Origin: Pocillopora verrucosa
Taxonomy: Eukaryota; Cnidaria; Anthozoa; Scleractinia; Pocilloporidae
Length of the DNA stretch: 64,000 nucleotides
Reading direction: 5' to 3'
Assembly: GCF_036669915.1 (NCBI RefSeq)
Contig: NC_089313.1
Span: 6,059,085-6,123,084, forward strand
Part shown: positions 27,201-36,778 of the stretch, one piece after another
How the letters are laid out: each line of letters starts with the position of its first letter
Numbering within the stretch: the first letter of the stretch is position 1
Program-made: the position numbers and the translations under genes
Notes under the pieces: generated by a model
Database searches by the model: none
The model's input: only the letters and a program-made list of their open reading frames with translations
Told to the model about the DNA's origin: nothing

Positions 27201-28748
27201 TTTAAATTTCCTCTTATTCACCTGCATATGTTTGCGCAAGTTACAAAAGATAACACTGGGAATTTCCTTGATACCTGAAATGGGTAAACAAAACAGACAA
27301 GCTGAGGAAGTCTATGTGTTGGATCAGTCCAGGGTTGTTAAAATAAGTCAGAAACCAATGTATTTCACCGTCTTCTCTGGAAAATGCAGGGTTTTCAAAA
27401 GGCATTTTAGTAGGTGGCAAAACTTATCCTAAAAAATTTCATAGAAACAGTCAGAGGATAAGGACTTATCTTTTTGTCTTAAAATAAGTAAAGATTGTTC
27501 TTACCTTGAGAAAGCTGCATCAATTTAAGCACAAAACTCCTAAACCTTAAATTTGTTTGAAAAATCTCACAAGATCATGTACTAATACAAAACCTTTTTA
27601 CATAGAGGAATATTCAGTGTAAGGAGCTCTATTGTCTCACAATGAAATTTTCACAATAACACTTAAGGATAAGAATGATTTCTAGACAGCCCCATACTTA
27701 AGTGTGCATATTAACTAGGAGTCAATAGTGAAAACAATAGATTGCCGTCGGGACTAACACTTTGTTCTAGAACAGTAAGGGCAGAATTCATACCCTTAGG
27801 ATATGCTAGGGTGTTAAGACTGGATGGTTAGCCTGTGGTTACGTTACTTAGTTACATTACTCAACTGTACACTTGCAGGCAAAAAAACAACAACAACAAC
27901 CACAAAAAAACAACAACAACCAAAAAAAAAAACAAAACAAAAGATTTCATATCCCACGCTGCATTCTATCGTAAGGAAGATTAACTTTCTTGGTCATAAA
28001 CCTTTTCCCTATATTATTATTCCTTTAATTCAACGTTACGTTTAATCCATGTTGCTTGATCAACACGAAACTCCTTCTTGTACCTGGTTTCAAACTATGA
28101 AATGCTGATTGAAGCCTTAGACAGTTCGTTATCATTTGCATGCTTAAGAGACCTTAATCAGGTTGATAGGTAAGAGATAAGAAAGTAACTTACCTTATAA
28201 CCACATTTTTTGGGAAGATTTTGAAGTTCTATCTTATAAATCTCGGAGGTAAATTCATCTCGCTTAGTGTAAAAATAAGGATCCGATTCTGCCTCTTCTT
28301 CGTCTGGCTCATCGTTTATTGCGCCATCCTCATCTTCTTTGTCTAGACCCTCGTGGTCCACCTCGCCATCTTCCTGCTCGAGTACATTTTCGCGTTTTTC
28401 CATATTTTCAATCACGTCAACTCCATCGACAGGCGTTGATTCAGCTGCAGCACTACCTGACAGTGACGAATCAACTGCGTTATCGTGGCTGACCCCTGCG
28501 TTATCCACGAATGATGCTGTGTCTGTCATTGCATCACTGCACCTCGTGAACTCAGTTGCTGTTGTCACATCAGAATTCCATCCACTTGCTTCGGTTTGCA
28601 GTTTTGCGAATTGGAAAAAAGGTGGAAATCCGGGAATAGGCGATGAGACGACTTTGCCAACACTTGATGTTTCCTCAGGAAGCAGACTGGACTGCTCATT
28701 GGTGGATGAACCCTCTCCATTTGCAAGATCTGTTTCCTCGTCCGCCAT
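11986..28748 (-). CDS. TRMT2A: tRNA (uracil-5-)-methyltransferase homolog A (24 exons, complete)
   Basis: Makes 5-methyluridine at position 54 of cytosolic tRNA using SAM. Exons, 5' to 3': 28748-28194, 26703-26612, 25296-25278, 24631-24575, 24158-24086, 23688-23610, 22879-22825, 22026-21955, 21864-21842, 21124-21076, 20597-20537, 19070-19044, 18481-18411, 18324-18263, 17689-17605, 17420-17317, 16514-16463, 16322-16262, 15710-15630, 14988-14945, 14587-14512, 13614-13495, 13097-13001, 12151-11986. They sum to 2181 nt (726 aa and stop); human is about 625. The acidic N-terminus is followed by TKRDEFTSEIYKIELQNLP and an RRM (about residues 165-240). The catalytic half shows YRNKCEF, VGFRLGSYK, the SAM motif DICCGTGALGL, VIGVEIIENAVEDAKANA, IMDPPRAGL, the catalytic-Cys motif YVSCNPSA and VDLFPHTKHCELLLLFER. 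The start is the first Met of the first exon. Introns hold a Tigger copy and many MITEs. It is divergent from the gene at 29691. Confidence 0.96.
12615..12835 (+). repeat. CCAAT-rich interspersed repeat, copy 2
   Basis: TATGTGATTGGTCCAGGAAA, TTCTCATTGGCTGCTG, TCTGATTGGTAATTGTAATT, TCAATTGAAAAATACTCTAT. In the last TRMT2A intron. Confidence 0.6.
13797..14007 (+). repeat. Family B MITE
   Basis: TTAACCCTTTAACTCCCATG at the left and GATCTGGGAGTTAAAGAATT at the right, in a TRMT2A intron. Confidence 0.65.
15180..15288. repeat. Fragment of the pseudo-LTR-like palindromic repeat
   Basis: Contains GAGTTGATAACGTAAATTGG and the downstream ACCCTGTTATACTCTCCCAC with GACGCAGCACCACAG block of the same family as 2869-3086. 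No hammerhead core is left here. Confidence 0.5.
15405..15612 (+). repeat. CCAAT-rich interspersed repeat, copy 3
   Basis: TCAACCAATCAGATTCAAAA, GCTTTTCCCGCGCTTCATA, CTCTGATTGGCTGTTGTAAT, CAATCGAAAAAGCACTCTAA. It abuts TRMT2A exon 15630-15710. Confidence 0.6.
15872..16014. repeat. Fragment of the pseudo-LTR-like palindromic repeat
   Basis: Two arms, GTTGATAACGTAAATTGGCC and ACGGTTGATAATGCTAAATG, flank a short spacer and lead into ACCCTGTTATACTCTCTCAT with GACGTAGCACCACAG. Same family as 15180-15288, about 700 bp away in a neighbouring TRMT2A intron. Confidence 0.5.
16690..16885 (+). repeat. SINE-like interspersed repeat, second copy
   Basis: GATGGGATGCACCTTGCAAT, CAGGTTTCCTGACAGTTTGC, TAGTACCCATTTATACTCCT and GCCCAAGAAAACAACACAAT match the copy at 47985-48300. 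It runs straight into a family A MITE at 16884. Confidence 0.6.
16884..17095 (+). repeat. AACCCTTTAA-type MITE, family A
   Basis: Plus-strand copy in a TRMT2A intron with TAACCCTTTAACCCCTAAGA, GAGAATAAAGGAAATGATCA and CAGTATGGAGAATATG. Confidence 0.7.
18885..18988 (+). repeat. Repeat unit with decayed hammerhead core
   Basis: GCT-CTGACCA-stem II AGGACTAATGCTC-GAAAT-GTC-AGC at 18888-18922. The invariant G after CUGAN is C here, so it should be inactive. It is followed by the same GGCCAATTTAC, TCAACT/GTTGATA and AATTACCCT block seen in the other copies. Confidence 0.5.
20149..20339. repeat. MITE with 14-bp perfect terminal inverted repeats (family D)
   Basis: CCCTTTCACTCCCA at 20149-20162 and its exact reverse complement at 20326-20339. 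No coding capacity. The ends resemble families A to C except that CACTCC replaces AACTCC. Confidence 0.65.
21318..21490 (+). repeat. SINE-like interspersed repeat, third copy (truncated)
   Basis: CCCATCTAGTTGGGGCTTGT, GGGTGGGATGCTAAGGTCAC and CCTGACAATTTTCCAGTACA match the same family. The 3' third is lost. Confidence 0.5.
21671..21696 (+). other. G-run tract, possible G-quadruplex
   Basis: Nine G, then AAGA, then twelve G and CGG. Enough G runs for a quadruplex on the plus strand, the non-template strand being the opposite one for TRMT2A. Sequencing or assembly length error is likely in such runs. Confidence 0.4.
22205..22415 (+). repeat. AACCCTTTAA-type MITE, family A
   Basis: Plus-strand copy in a TRMT2A intron with AACCCTTTAACTCCACAGAG and CTAGCATCTAATTTCTCC. 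Confidence 0.65.
23363..23572 (+). repeat. Family C MITE
   Basis: TTTAACTCCCAAGATCTGAT at the left and CTTCTGGGAGTTAATGGGTT at the right. The core (TTGTTAATTCTCCCCTATAA, GATCAAGATAACAACTA) is shared with 53286-53476 but not with families A or B. Confidence 0.6.
24888..25228 (-). repeat. Hairpin repeat family H, copy 1
   Basis: About 340 bp from TATTATAACATAGCTAGTAA to ATGAACCAATTGTTTAAT. It contains a perfect 21-bp inverted repeat at 25077-25097 and 25159-25179. Same family as 31893-32212 and 54620-54955. In TRMT2A intron 3. Confidence 0.65.
25565..26395 (+). mobile_element. pogo/Tigger-type DNA transposon, internally deleted
   Basis: The left end starts CAGTCGAACCTCGATTATC after a TA. The right end, read on the minus strand, starts CAGTCGAGCCTTGATTATCC, next to TT where TA is expected. 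These are Tigger-like terminal repeats. The element is about 831 bp and lies in TRMT2A intron 2, opposite to the gene. Only the C-terminal part of a transposase-like frame remains. Confidence 0.75.
25825..26133 (+). pseudogene. C-terminal remnant of a Tigger/pogo transposase
   Basis: A 102-residue frame inside the Tigger-like element. It is acidic (VCSDEEGEGEDEKP) and ends with LTEEAVQCFKKCLSWMESQ, a pattern of the tails of Tigger/jerky-type transposases. The DDE catalytic region and helix-turn-helix are absent. Confidence 0.55.
27881..27942 (+). repeat. (CAA)n / poly-A low-complexity tract
   Basis: Interrupted CAA triplets and A runs within TRMT2A intron 1. Confidence 0.75.
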
Positions 28749-29690
28749 TTCCAGATGATTGTGGTCACATGTCCGTATTTTTACATAACATCGGTAATTT
28801 CATGCACGAGCTGGAAATCTGACCCCGGCCAATACGTAAGCTCGATTCACAAATATTGTCTTATCACCGATACAAATATTTAACACGACCCAAATACATC
28901 TAAACATGAACAACAACGCTGTAATGCGAACAACAGAAACTGGAAGTTGAGGACTGAGGCGATCGTTTTGCAATCTCTCATTCATACAAGAAGGGATTGG
29001 GAACGAGGAAAAGGAAGAAACAAAAACTTTGCAAACTGACGGTTATGTTCTCCGGAACATTCCTGGAGTCTCTGATACTGTAAATTCTTTTTTCTTTTTT
29101 TTTGTAAAATCTTTTTGTAATCATGGAGAGAACGCTATGGTTTGATTTTGAAAAACGCTGATTTGTAAATCTTTACCGGGTACACCCCTTCTCTTTTTAG
29201 CGCACAGATTAATTTAAAACATACACGGTTTTTAGTCCACAGCTTTTAGAGAACTTTTTCACCCACTTCACGCCTTGGCCGCACCAATTTATAGCCCGAA
29301 GCCCTACTGCTTCCAAAGGCGAAAAAAAAAAGTTCCAAAATGATAAATATTAAAAAAGAAAAAAAGCAGGAGTCCATTGGCTTCTGTAAATGTTTATGAC
29401 ACAGACCCCCTATAATCCTTACCCTGTCTCACCCCCCCCCCCCAACCCACCCCACCTCTGGGTCTTTCCGGGAAACCTTGGAGTTTCTGAGAAAAACAAC
29501 CTATTGTCTTCAATGGGAAAATAATTACAACCATCATTAAGTGTGTTAAGCCTATTGTATGGTCCAAAACATCTTTCAAACGCAGGCACCGTGTTAATGT
29601 GATTGTTATCTTCCGCGAAAAAATCAGTCAACAAGGGAGTTGTTCAACTTAAAAGAGTTTTAGGTGGAATTAGTTGAGGAAGCGAAAAAG
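28749..29690. promoter_or_regulatory. Intergenic region between divergent TRMT2A and VOC-protein genes
   Basis: The 942 bp between the two start codons must hold both 5' UTRs and promoters if no upstream non-coding exons exist. I see no clear TATA box at a convincing spacing and no coding exon. A C-rich run near 29431-29443 is the only striking composition feature. ORFs on both strands are short and resemble nothing I know. Confidence 0.4.
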
Positions 29691-32600
29691 ATGCTTAAAA
29701 CTGTTCTGTGGTCTCTCCTTGTGGCTTTATTTAACATTGCAGTAGAAACAGAGGCTAGGACTGAAGGTAGGTTCAGACAATAGTGCTTTACAACATGATT
29801 TCTTTCCAAAGTTTTAACACATTTCAAACCAAGAGTGTTCCGAATGATTTTTGATTACTGCATCCTCTGTTGCGAGATTTTACATTAGTAGACGAATCCT
29901 GACGTAAAAACTGAGACAGCCGCTACATTTTTAGCAAGGTTCTTAAGCTACGTGAAATATCTACATCAGCACAGCCGATTATGATCAATCGTCGAAACCG
30001 ACCCTTTCAGAACCATGAGCATATCATCTCAATTTGAAAAAGTCGTTGTTATTTTTTTCTCTCGCGTAGTATCCCACTCAATTTCTTATAAGTTCAGAAG
30101 GAAAATGTCTCGTAGCTGCCGCCTTATAGTTCTACATTATCACTCAGCACGTGGCTGTCTAAATTATTGTCTCGAAAGTCTTTACTGAAGAACACCGAGA
30201 TGCTGACTCGCATCAATTCAATATGAAAAAGTCGATGTTATATTTTCTCTCGCGTTGTTCCACTCAATTATCTATAAGTTTAGGAGGAAAATGTCTCGTG
30301 ACTATCGCCATGTGCATTATTTAAACTCAGCACATGGCCGTTTATACTATTGTTCTAAAACTCTGAGTAAAATTTTCGCACAGCCCTATACTATATTATG
30401 CATTCAGTTCTTGGATAGAGAAAACGGTGACAAAACAATGATTGCCCTTGGGAATACAGATTTGTTTTACAGTAGTAGTATGGGGCTGTGCGAAAATTTT
30501 ACCAACCTCTTTCCTGAAGCACACCGAAATGCTGACTCACTGATGACGAAAGTTGTCGACTGAGCATGAATTAAGCCGCCTTGTGGAAATCATCGGCAAA
30601 ACAGGGCTGTTTAGCAAACCACTTCCATCAGGAAGAATGAAAAGTACTAGAATAAAAATAGCAACCAAACGCAACATCGAAAAGAAAGAGAAAAGGGGTG
30701 AGTTTATGAGAAAGTGTGGTGCTGGCAGAGGTTGAGGGTATAGCAAGATAATTTCAGTGGTTTATCAACTGATTGAAAATGTAGTCAACCATCGTAAAGA
30801 GTTCGGACTTGAGCCGAGAAATAGGCCCATAAACGCGAAAAAGGACTAGGCTAATATCCAGCAATCTTGACCGAACAAGCTTAGTCAACAAAGAATTTAT
30901 AATGTCTCGTTTGTTTGTTTGTTTCAAGCCTCCACGTCATGCAATATTTTGTTCTTACGGGGATCAAAGCGGGCAGTCTGGAGCGGGCAAGATGGGAATT
31001 AATGAAACTGTTTTTATTATCGGCTATACACTCTACGAGGATTGAATCATGATGAAAAATTGGAATCATATTTTATCCTTTCCCGAAGTCGTTTCAAACC
31101 AAACCTCAAATGTTAACGAAGTCAAGATTGATCATGCACTGAATGACGGCACACCCTCCATAGTCTGATCGATGTCTCGCCCGAGTGCTTTTCTACCTAC
31201 AACTAGCCAATCATAGGATGATATTCTATCAGGATTATTTTAATTTCCGAAAGATCAACCGCCCGTCACTTAAATGTCAGAGTAGTTTCTATGGTGCATT
31301 GTGTTTCTGTCGTTTGCTCGTAGACTCGATTCCCCCCTTAAACTAGCTAAATCCTTCGAATTCTTCTTTTGTCTCTCTGAACTGCTTTTATCAAGATAAA
31401 AATAGAGATAACTCTCTAAAATCGTTAAAAAAACTTCAACTCTGTTCTAGAATCCCACAATAAATGCTGTTTATAGTCTGACTGCAAATCAATTTGAACC
31501 TACATATGATTTGGGCTAATTAATAATCTCCTCTTACAGGTCTCGTCAATGTGATATAACAGTGAGCACAAGCAAACTGAAGGAAACCAAAGAGTTCTAC
31601 ACAAAGTACTTGAAATTTAAAGTTATGAAGGAAACGTCAGGATTTCTCTCGCTCCTACCCGGGCCAGGTGACTTGTTATGCTTTGCACACGTTTTTGTAG
31701 AAACAAAAGAAGTGACAAGCAGTCTATGAAGCGAGTTTTCACGACAGTTTCTTTTTTTCTGACCAGCTGTTGTAACTTGTTTTGTCTGGTTTTGCGGAAA
31801 TCGATCAAAATGGGCTAATTTTTTCTTTTGTTCTAACAGCTGTTGTGACTTGTTTTTCTTGATTTTGCGAAACTCAATCGAAATGGACTCAAATTAACAA
31901 TTGGTTCATGCTTTAGCGTGCACTATCGAGTTATGGAGCACGTGGGAAGTTTGGACTTCCCACGTGCTCCAAGGGAAAAGGTCGGAAAATTGTCTTCGTT
32001 TTGGGACTGGGGAGCTGAGTTTCTGTTTGTATCCATTATTGTCGCGAAATAAATTTTTTCCCCGCGCTAACAATGGCCGCTCGCGCGAAAAAAAAAATTT
32101 CTGGCGAAGCGATTTGCTCACGCTATCAGCGTGCACTATCGGCACTTTGAGCTCGCTTACGTATACTGAATTCGATTGTGCGGCTCTGCTAGCTATGTTA
32201 TAATTAGAATTGGCAACCACCTAGAAAGATTAATTCGCGCAGAAGAAAACGCCAAATGAAACATCATGGAGTAACATGAAGGAATCGAGCCACTATATCA
32301 ATGTCTGAACATGAAAAATTTCAGTTAAAATGTGGTTCGATTTTTCCTTCTCTCAGCTTTCAGGGAGTTATAAATTCAAAATAATAAAAAGTTCTGCAAA
32401 CAAAAGTAACTCTTCTAAACCTCAAAATGACTGAACCTATGATTAAAATCCTGATGGGACGAGGACACGATTCCGTGGCTTATCGTGAAGAACTCATTTG
32501 ATGGAAATTTTTCAGAGTAACTGAACAAACTGAACAGCAAGTCATTCAGTACCACGAAAATACAAGATTGAAACGTGTATAGAAGAGCCAAGGAGCAATG

Positions 32601-35600
32601 AACGTAAAAGCCAATTGTCAAAATCTTTTTTAACAGAAGTTATGTTCAAAATTTTTAACCGAAAATGAATGTCCAACATTCAACTGTGATCTAAAATTGG
32701 ACTGATTTATCTCTACTTTTGTTTACGGTACATTGCAGTTGTATCATTGCCATCGAAGGTGGCCCTTGGAAATAATTTGATATTGAAGATGGTTCTGTAA
32801 CATGAAGTTCATATCGAAAGCTTTAACATAGTAATGTCTATTATGCAATTTCAATGGCCTGTCGAAAGTGAAAGGGATTACTTTGATTATACTTAACTGT
32901 GCTTTGTGATTGGTCGAGAAAACTCATGCTACTTTTCCAACCAATCAGATGCAAAAGTAAAACCGATCACGACTTGGTCACTCGCGTTTTCCCGCGCTTT
33001 GTGCAGTTTGATGGCTTTTACTTTTAGTTCTCATTGGCTCTTAAATAAAGGTATTTTTCTACATTCAGATTGGCCGTTGTGATAACTTTGGTTTTTGGTT
33101 TTACGACACTTAATCGAAAAGTACTCTATTTGTACGACCGTAATTTTGATTACGTGTAATCCGCGTTTTTATGCGTAAACCTTGAGTAGTTCTCGCGACA
33201 GAAGCCGAGTTGACACCTCGTTCAAGTTAACTTGATTTGTCCTTCCGACTTTTTAATAGGTGTTGCCTTTCTTGATTTCGTCGTGGAGGGTGCAGAACAC
33301 GCATGCGCCAGACCTCAGTTGGCTAGGAATTTTCCTGGGAAAGGCATGTTTCTTACTTATAATCTGGGAGATGTGGATGCAGCTTGTGAGGAGTTCAACA
33401 AGTCTGGATATCCGCTGGCCATGCCAATAAAAACTGAGACTTGGTTTGAACGTCATTGTTACGTCATTGATCCAAACGGGATACCGCTGAACCTAGCTCA
33501 TTGGAATGACACTCCAGCTGAACCAAAAGGTAAAATATTACTTAGGGGGAACTCTGCCTTTAGTAAAACACAAAGCTAATGAAAAGATTTCTCTCGAGAC
33601 TGCCACGCTTTGCAGGAGAAGTTTGAGCAGCTTAAGTCTATAGCGTTTTCGTTTGCATTTAAAATGAAAAAAGGGCCTAAATTACAAAACTGGAAAAAAG
33701 AAAAACAGAAAAAAGAACGAGAACAAGCACACAGATGGGACAACAAAAAAAGAAAAAAAAAGAGACAAACAAACAAAAAAATTAAACAAATTAAATGGAT
33801 CAACGAGAAGCACAAACACGAGAAAAATTTTCATTTTGTTATAATGAAGTCTACCTATATTATTTAAGGACTAAAAGGACCTTCAGGGCAGAGTTTGCAT
33901 TACCAACTGTTGTTATTGTGGAGAGAGAAGTTGGAGATTCAATGCTGTAACGTATTTGCGTTCGTGTGTGCAATTTAGGGCTACAAGGCGTTTGATTTCC
34001 ACCAATTCGCTCTGAAGAAGGGCTAACGCTCGAAACGGCTGCTTTAAAACTATTTACGGAGGCCAATTTACGTCATTAACTCAGTTGATAAAACTTAATT
34101 ACCCTCATTTCAATTTAGATTAATCATGTAGGCTGATAAGCGTAAAAAAGTGCAACATTTAGAAGGATGAAGATATCGACTTTGAATTTAAGTGCAACTG
34201 ATTTCTATTCTCTGAAAAGAGCTATTGTTGTTTAAATTAGTCTGGATTACATTGGGCTGGCTCACGACGCCATGAAATTGGTCTAGAAATTCGCATGTTA
34301 TTGGCTTTCCGCTTTCAGTTAAAGTATATCCACAGGTGTGCGTTTACGTTCATAAACGTATATTTTTCTGCCTTTAAACCTCCCGTTCAATCGTAAGTGA
34401 AGTAAAAAAAAAAGTAAACGCACGTTTCGAAAAGACCCACCATTGTGTATCGATGCAAACGTATTGCAATAGTGTCTATCTTTGTTTGCGAGTGCGCAGA
34501 AAGCTTTGCCTACGTCTAACCCTTAAAACCCCAAGAGTGACTAATCTCTCCTCACAATATCACCCCTGAATCAAACATTAAGGTAACGAGAATAAAGAAA
34601 TGATCACCAACTCAAATTGAACATATATTGCTTACTCACTTTTTAAGGCGGTCGAGGCATTTAGTAAGTGTTAACCCTTAAAACGCTAAGAGTGACCAGC
34701 ATCAAACTTCTCCCTACAATATCACCACTGAATCACACGCTAATGTCATGAGAATAAAGGAAATGATCACCAACGAAAGAAGCCTTTGATTGATAAACAA
34801 ATTCTCCTTATCAGCACCTTAGGAAATGTATAAAGAGCAGTATGGAGAATATGCATACTGATTTTAGAGTGTAAAGGGTAAACTTGAAGCTCCCAGTGGC
34901 TCCCTGAATAGCATTTTAATTAGCCGTTGTAATCATTTAGCGTTTGGTTATACAACACTCGAAAAATGTAATTTGTGATAATCGGTATTGACACAAATTA
35001 ATATTTTGCCGACACGGAACAGAGAACTGGGTGCGAGCGTAGTACGCGAAGGCTCATGGGTAGTACGTTTGTAAGAAGAGACCGTTGAGAAACTTGTGGC
35101 ATTCTACGGTCAGCCTTGCCACTAGCACTTTCCCATAAGGTTTATTTTATTGTGTAATTAGCCTGATATGATTTGTTTTCTTCATTCTCTTCATTGTTTA
35201 TAGATCAACCTTAAAACCCCAAAGGTGGCGCCACTGCAGTTGGTCGGGGGTACACGGTCCCTATTTTCCTAACAAGAGGTTTTTGGGGTTTACGTGTCCG
35301 GCTTTGGCGCATGTAGGACGTTACTTGATGTATCTCTTATCCACTTTGTTGTAAACTCATTGTCACAATTAAAATATATCTTGGGCCTAGCTGACCAACG
35401 CGCCCATGCCTCAACCTTTGAGTGTGTTCGGTTGTGTAGTGAAGGCAAAATACGCTTTGTAAGTGACGGTCTTCCTTCTCATCTTTCAACAGGCGTTAGC
35501 AGCATGGTATTCTATTATACCTCTCTCAACCTGTCTGATTTACAAAACTGGTACAGTAAAAACCTTAACATGACGGTGACGAGCGGGGTGGACCAGATCG

Positions 35601-36550
35601 ATTGGGTGATAAAGCTGACCGCTGCTAAAGGCACTGTGGAGTTTCGTCCATTCCATCCTAGAAACATAACCAATAACCCAGCTTCTTTCATTCCGCACTT
35701 ACTGGAAGAATTTGATGGACATGGCCTGTCATATACGTTTAATTTCAACACATCCACCGAAGTGGACAGGTGAGATATTTACAGTATCATTCGGTTCGCT
35801 TTGCAAAGATGCAAAAAAGAAAAGAATCCTGAGTTCTGATCGGTTAACTGAGCTCTTGTAGCCGGCTTACATATCTCTAGGATCGATTTCCGCCGTTTTC
35901 ACGAGTCCGATCTTCGATCCTCTCACGAAGGAACGGCTGTGATTTCGGGAATTGAGCGCGGACTCGTTTCCCGAACAGCGGCTGGTAATCGAGCCTAACA
36001 TTCTTCTTTACCTCTGGGCAATTTTTTTCATAGTAACCGAGTACTATAGTTACTTGAAATGTTGTGGAGGGTACTTAGTAATGCTAAGAGATAAGAATGA
36101 GGTGTCAGCAGAAATCGCTAGCGCTCGCATTCATCATAGTCACTCTTCCTATTTTAAGGCTTTCGTGTGGCCCGGAAAGGACTAAGAAGGCCCTCAGGGC
36201 TGAGTTTGCATTATTGTTGTTGTTGTTGTTTTTACAAACACACATTTGCGCATGTCTTGGTCCGATATTAACAAAAGCAGAACTCTTGGATACGTTGCAG
36301 GTGGTGCCAGTACCTTGAAGACCGCAATCTGAACCTAAAGCGACCATTAGGCCGGGTGGGTGGGCATAAGAGATGCGCAATAGATGACCCGAATAGTGTG
36401 TTAATAAACATAGCCACCCCTGGATGGAACGAGTACGAAGAAGAGGTGAACTGCCCGGTCGAAACGAAATCCGAAGCTCCAGGGATTTTGAAAGGAGCCA
36501 GCATCTTGTCCGTGGCTGTAGCGCTTCTTATTTCAGTCTTGCTTTTTTAG
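29691..36550 (+). CDS. Secreted, probably GPI-anchored protein with two VOC (glyoxalase-fold) domains
   Basis: Five exons join in frame: 29691-29770, 31540-31667, 33260-33529, 35493-35769, 36301-36550 (334 aa). It starts with a signal peptide (MLKTVLWSLLVALFNIAV). The first VOC domain, about residues 30-155, begins CDITVSTSKLKETKEFYTKY and ends CYVIDPNGIPLNLAHW. The second, about 160-300, begins SSMVFYYTSLNLSDLQNWY and ends AIDDPNSVLINIA. The tail after residue 310 is a small-residue/hydrophobic stretch (GASILSVAVALLISVLLF) ending the protein, which suits a GPI signal better than a type I membrane helix with cytoplasmic tail. Sequons NLS, NMT and NTS in domain 2 support secretion. The acidic residue expected near the end of each VOC module is Asn in both, so metal catalysis is doubtful and binding or structural roles are open. 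Exon 1 needs donor 29771 (AG|gttcag); the nearer gtaggt at 29767 breaks the frame. Confidence 0.8.
30034..30545 (+). repeat. Diverged tandem duplication carrying a small MITE
   Basis: About 180 bp starting at 30034 is repeated starting at 30217 (shared CTCTCGCGT, GGAAAATGTCTCGT, CTCAGCAC, CACCGA and ATGCTGACTC in the same order). The second unit is interrupted by a 132-bp insert at 30369-30500. In intron 1 of the VOC-protein gene. Confidence 0.65.
30369..30500. mobile_element. Small MITE with perfect 18-bp terminal inverted repeats
   Basis: AAAATTTTCGCACAGCCC at 30369-30386 and its exact reverse complement at 30483-30500. It splits one unit of a tandem duplication, which shows it is an insertion. 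Confidence 0.75.
31893..32212 (+). repeat. Hairpin repeat family H, copy 2, with a perfect short hairpin
   Basis: Opens AATTAACAATTGGTTCATGC and closes CTAGCTATGTTATAATT, the same ends as the other two copies. The central stem has collapsed to a perfect 16-bp palindrome, 31935-31950 and 31955-31970, around TTGG. Confidence 0.65.
32893..33130 (+). repeat. CCAAT-rich interspersed repeat, copy 4
   Basis: CTTTGTGATTGGTCGAGAAA, CCAACCAATCAGATGCAAAA, CGCGTTTTCCCGCGCTTTGT, TTAATCGAAAAGTACTCTAT. In intron 2 of the VOC gene, 130 bp before exon 3. Confidence 0.6.
34007..34045 (+). ncRNA. Degenerate hammerhead ribozyme in an older repeat
   Basis: GCT, then CTGAAGA, stem II GGGC/GCTC with loop TAAC, then GAAAC and GGC followed by TGC. 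The layout matches a short-stem-III hammerhead with stem I GCT/AGC. The cleavage triplet reads GGC rather than the expected GTC and stem I is partly broken, so activity is unlikely. It begins a repeat unit (about 34005-34107) containing GCCAATTTAC and a TCAACT/AGTTGA palindrome. Confidence 0.5.
34520..34883 (+). repeat. Partial and complete family A MITEs in tandem
   Basis: 34520-34616 is a 5' half copy and 34671-34883 a full copy, both plus strand, in intron 3 of the VOC-protein gene. The full copy ends GATTTTAGAGTGTAAAGGGT. Confidence 0.65.
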
Positions 36551-36772
36551 CTCAGTATAAGTGGATATGAACGGAGGATGAAGTCGCTACATTTCCTTTA
36601 TTTTCAATAATTTTTTTAGGTCATACCAACACAACGGTCAAATGACCGCATGTGCGCAGAGGCTAGGTGGCGTACATCTAGGTTGTCAGAACCAAGTTGT
36701 CTTATAAACAACCACACAAGCGAGTGAGTCGCGGTGTTTAAATGCCGTATGGCTTTTCTGGTAAAACCTAGC

Positions 36773-36778
36773 AATAAA
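36773..36778 (+). terminator. Polyadenylation signal of the VOC-protein gene
   Basis: AATAAA lies 223 bp after the stop codon of the two-VOC-domain gene, on the same strand, at a normal distance for a 3' UTR. Confidence 0.5.

Noticed and set aside
28339..28758. 139-residue frame on the plus strand
   Set aside because: It is the exact antisense of TRMT2A exon 1, whose acidic coding sequence gives a Ser-rich antisense frame.
30255..30563. 102-residue frame in intron 1 of the VOC gene
   Set aside because: It runs across the boundary of a tandem repeat and a MITE insertion, so it is not an old coding sequence.
31901..32220. Two overlapping frames of about 100 residues on opposite strands
   Set aside because: Both lie inside a hairpin repeat; the palindrome makes both strands open.
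33610..33867. Lys-rich 85-residue frame
   Set aside because: An A-rich low-complexity stretch in an intron of the VOC gene, with no conserved pattern.
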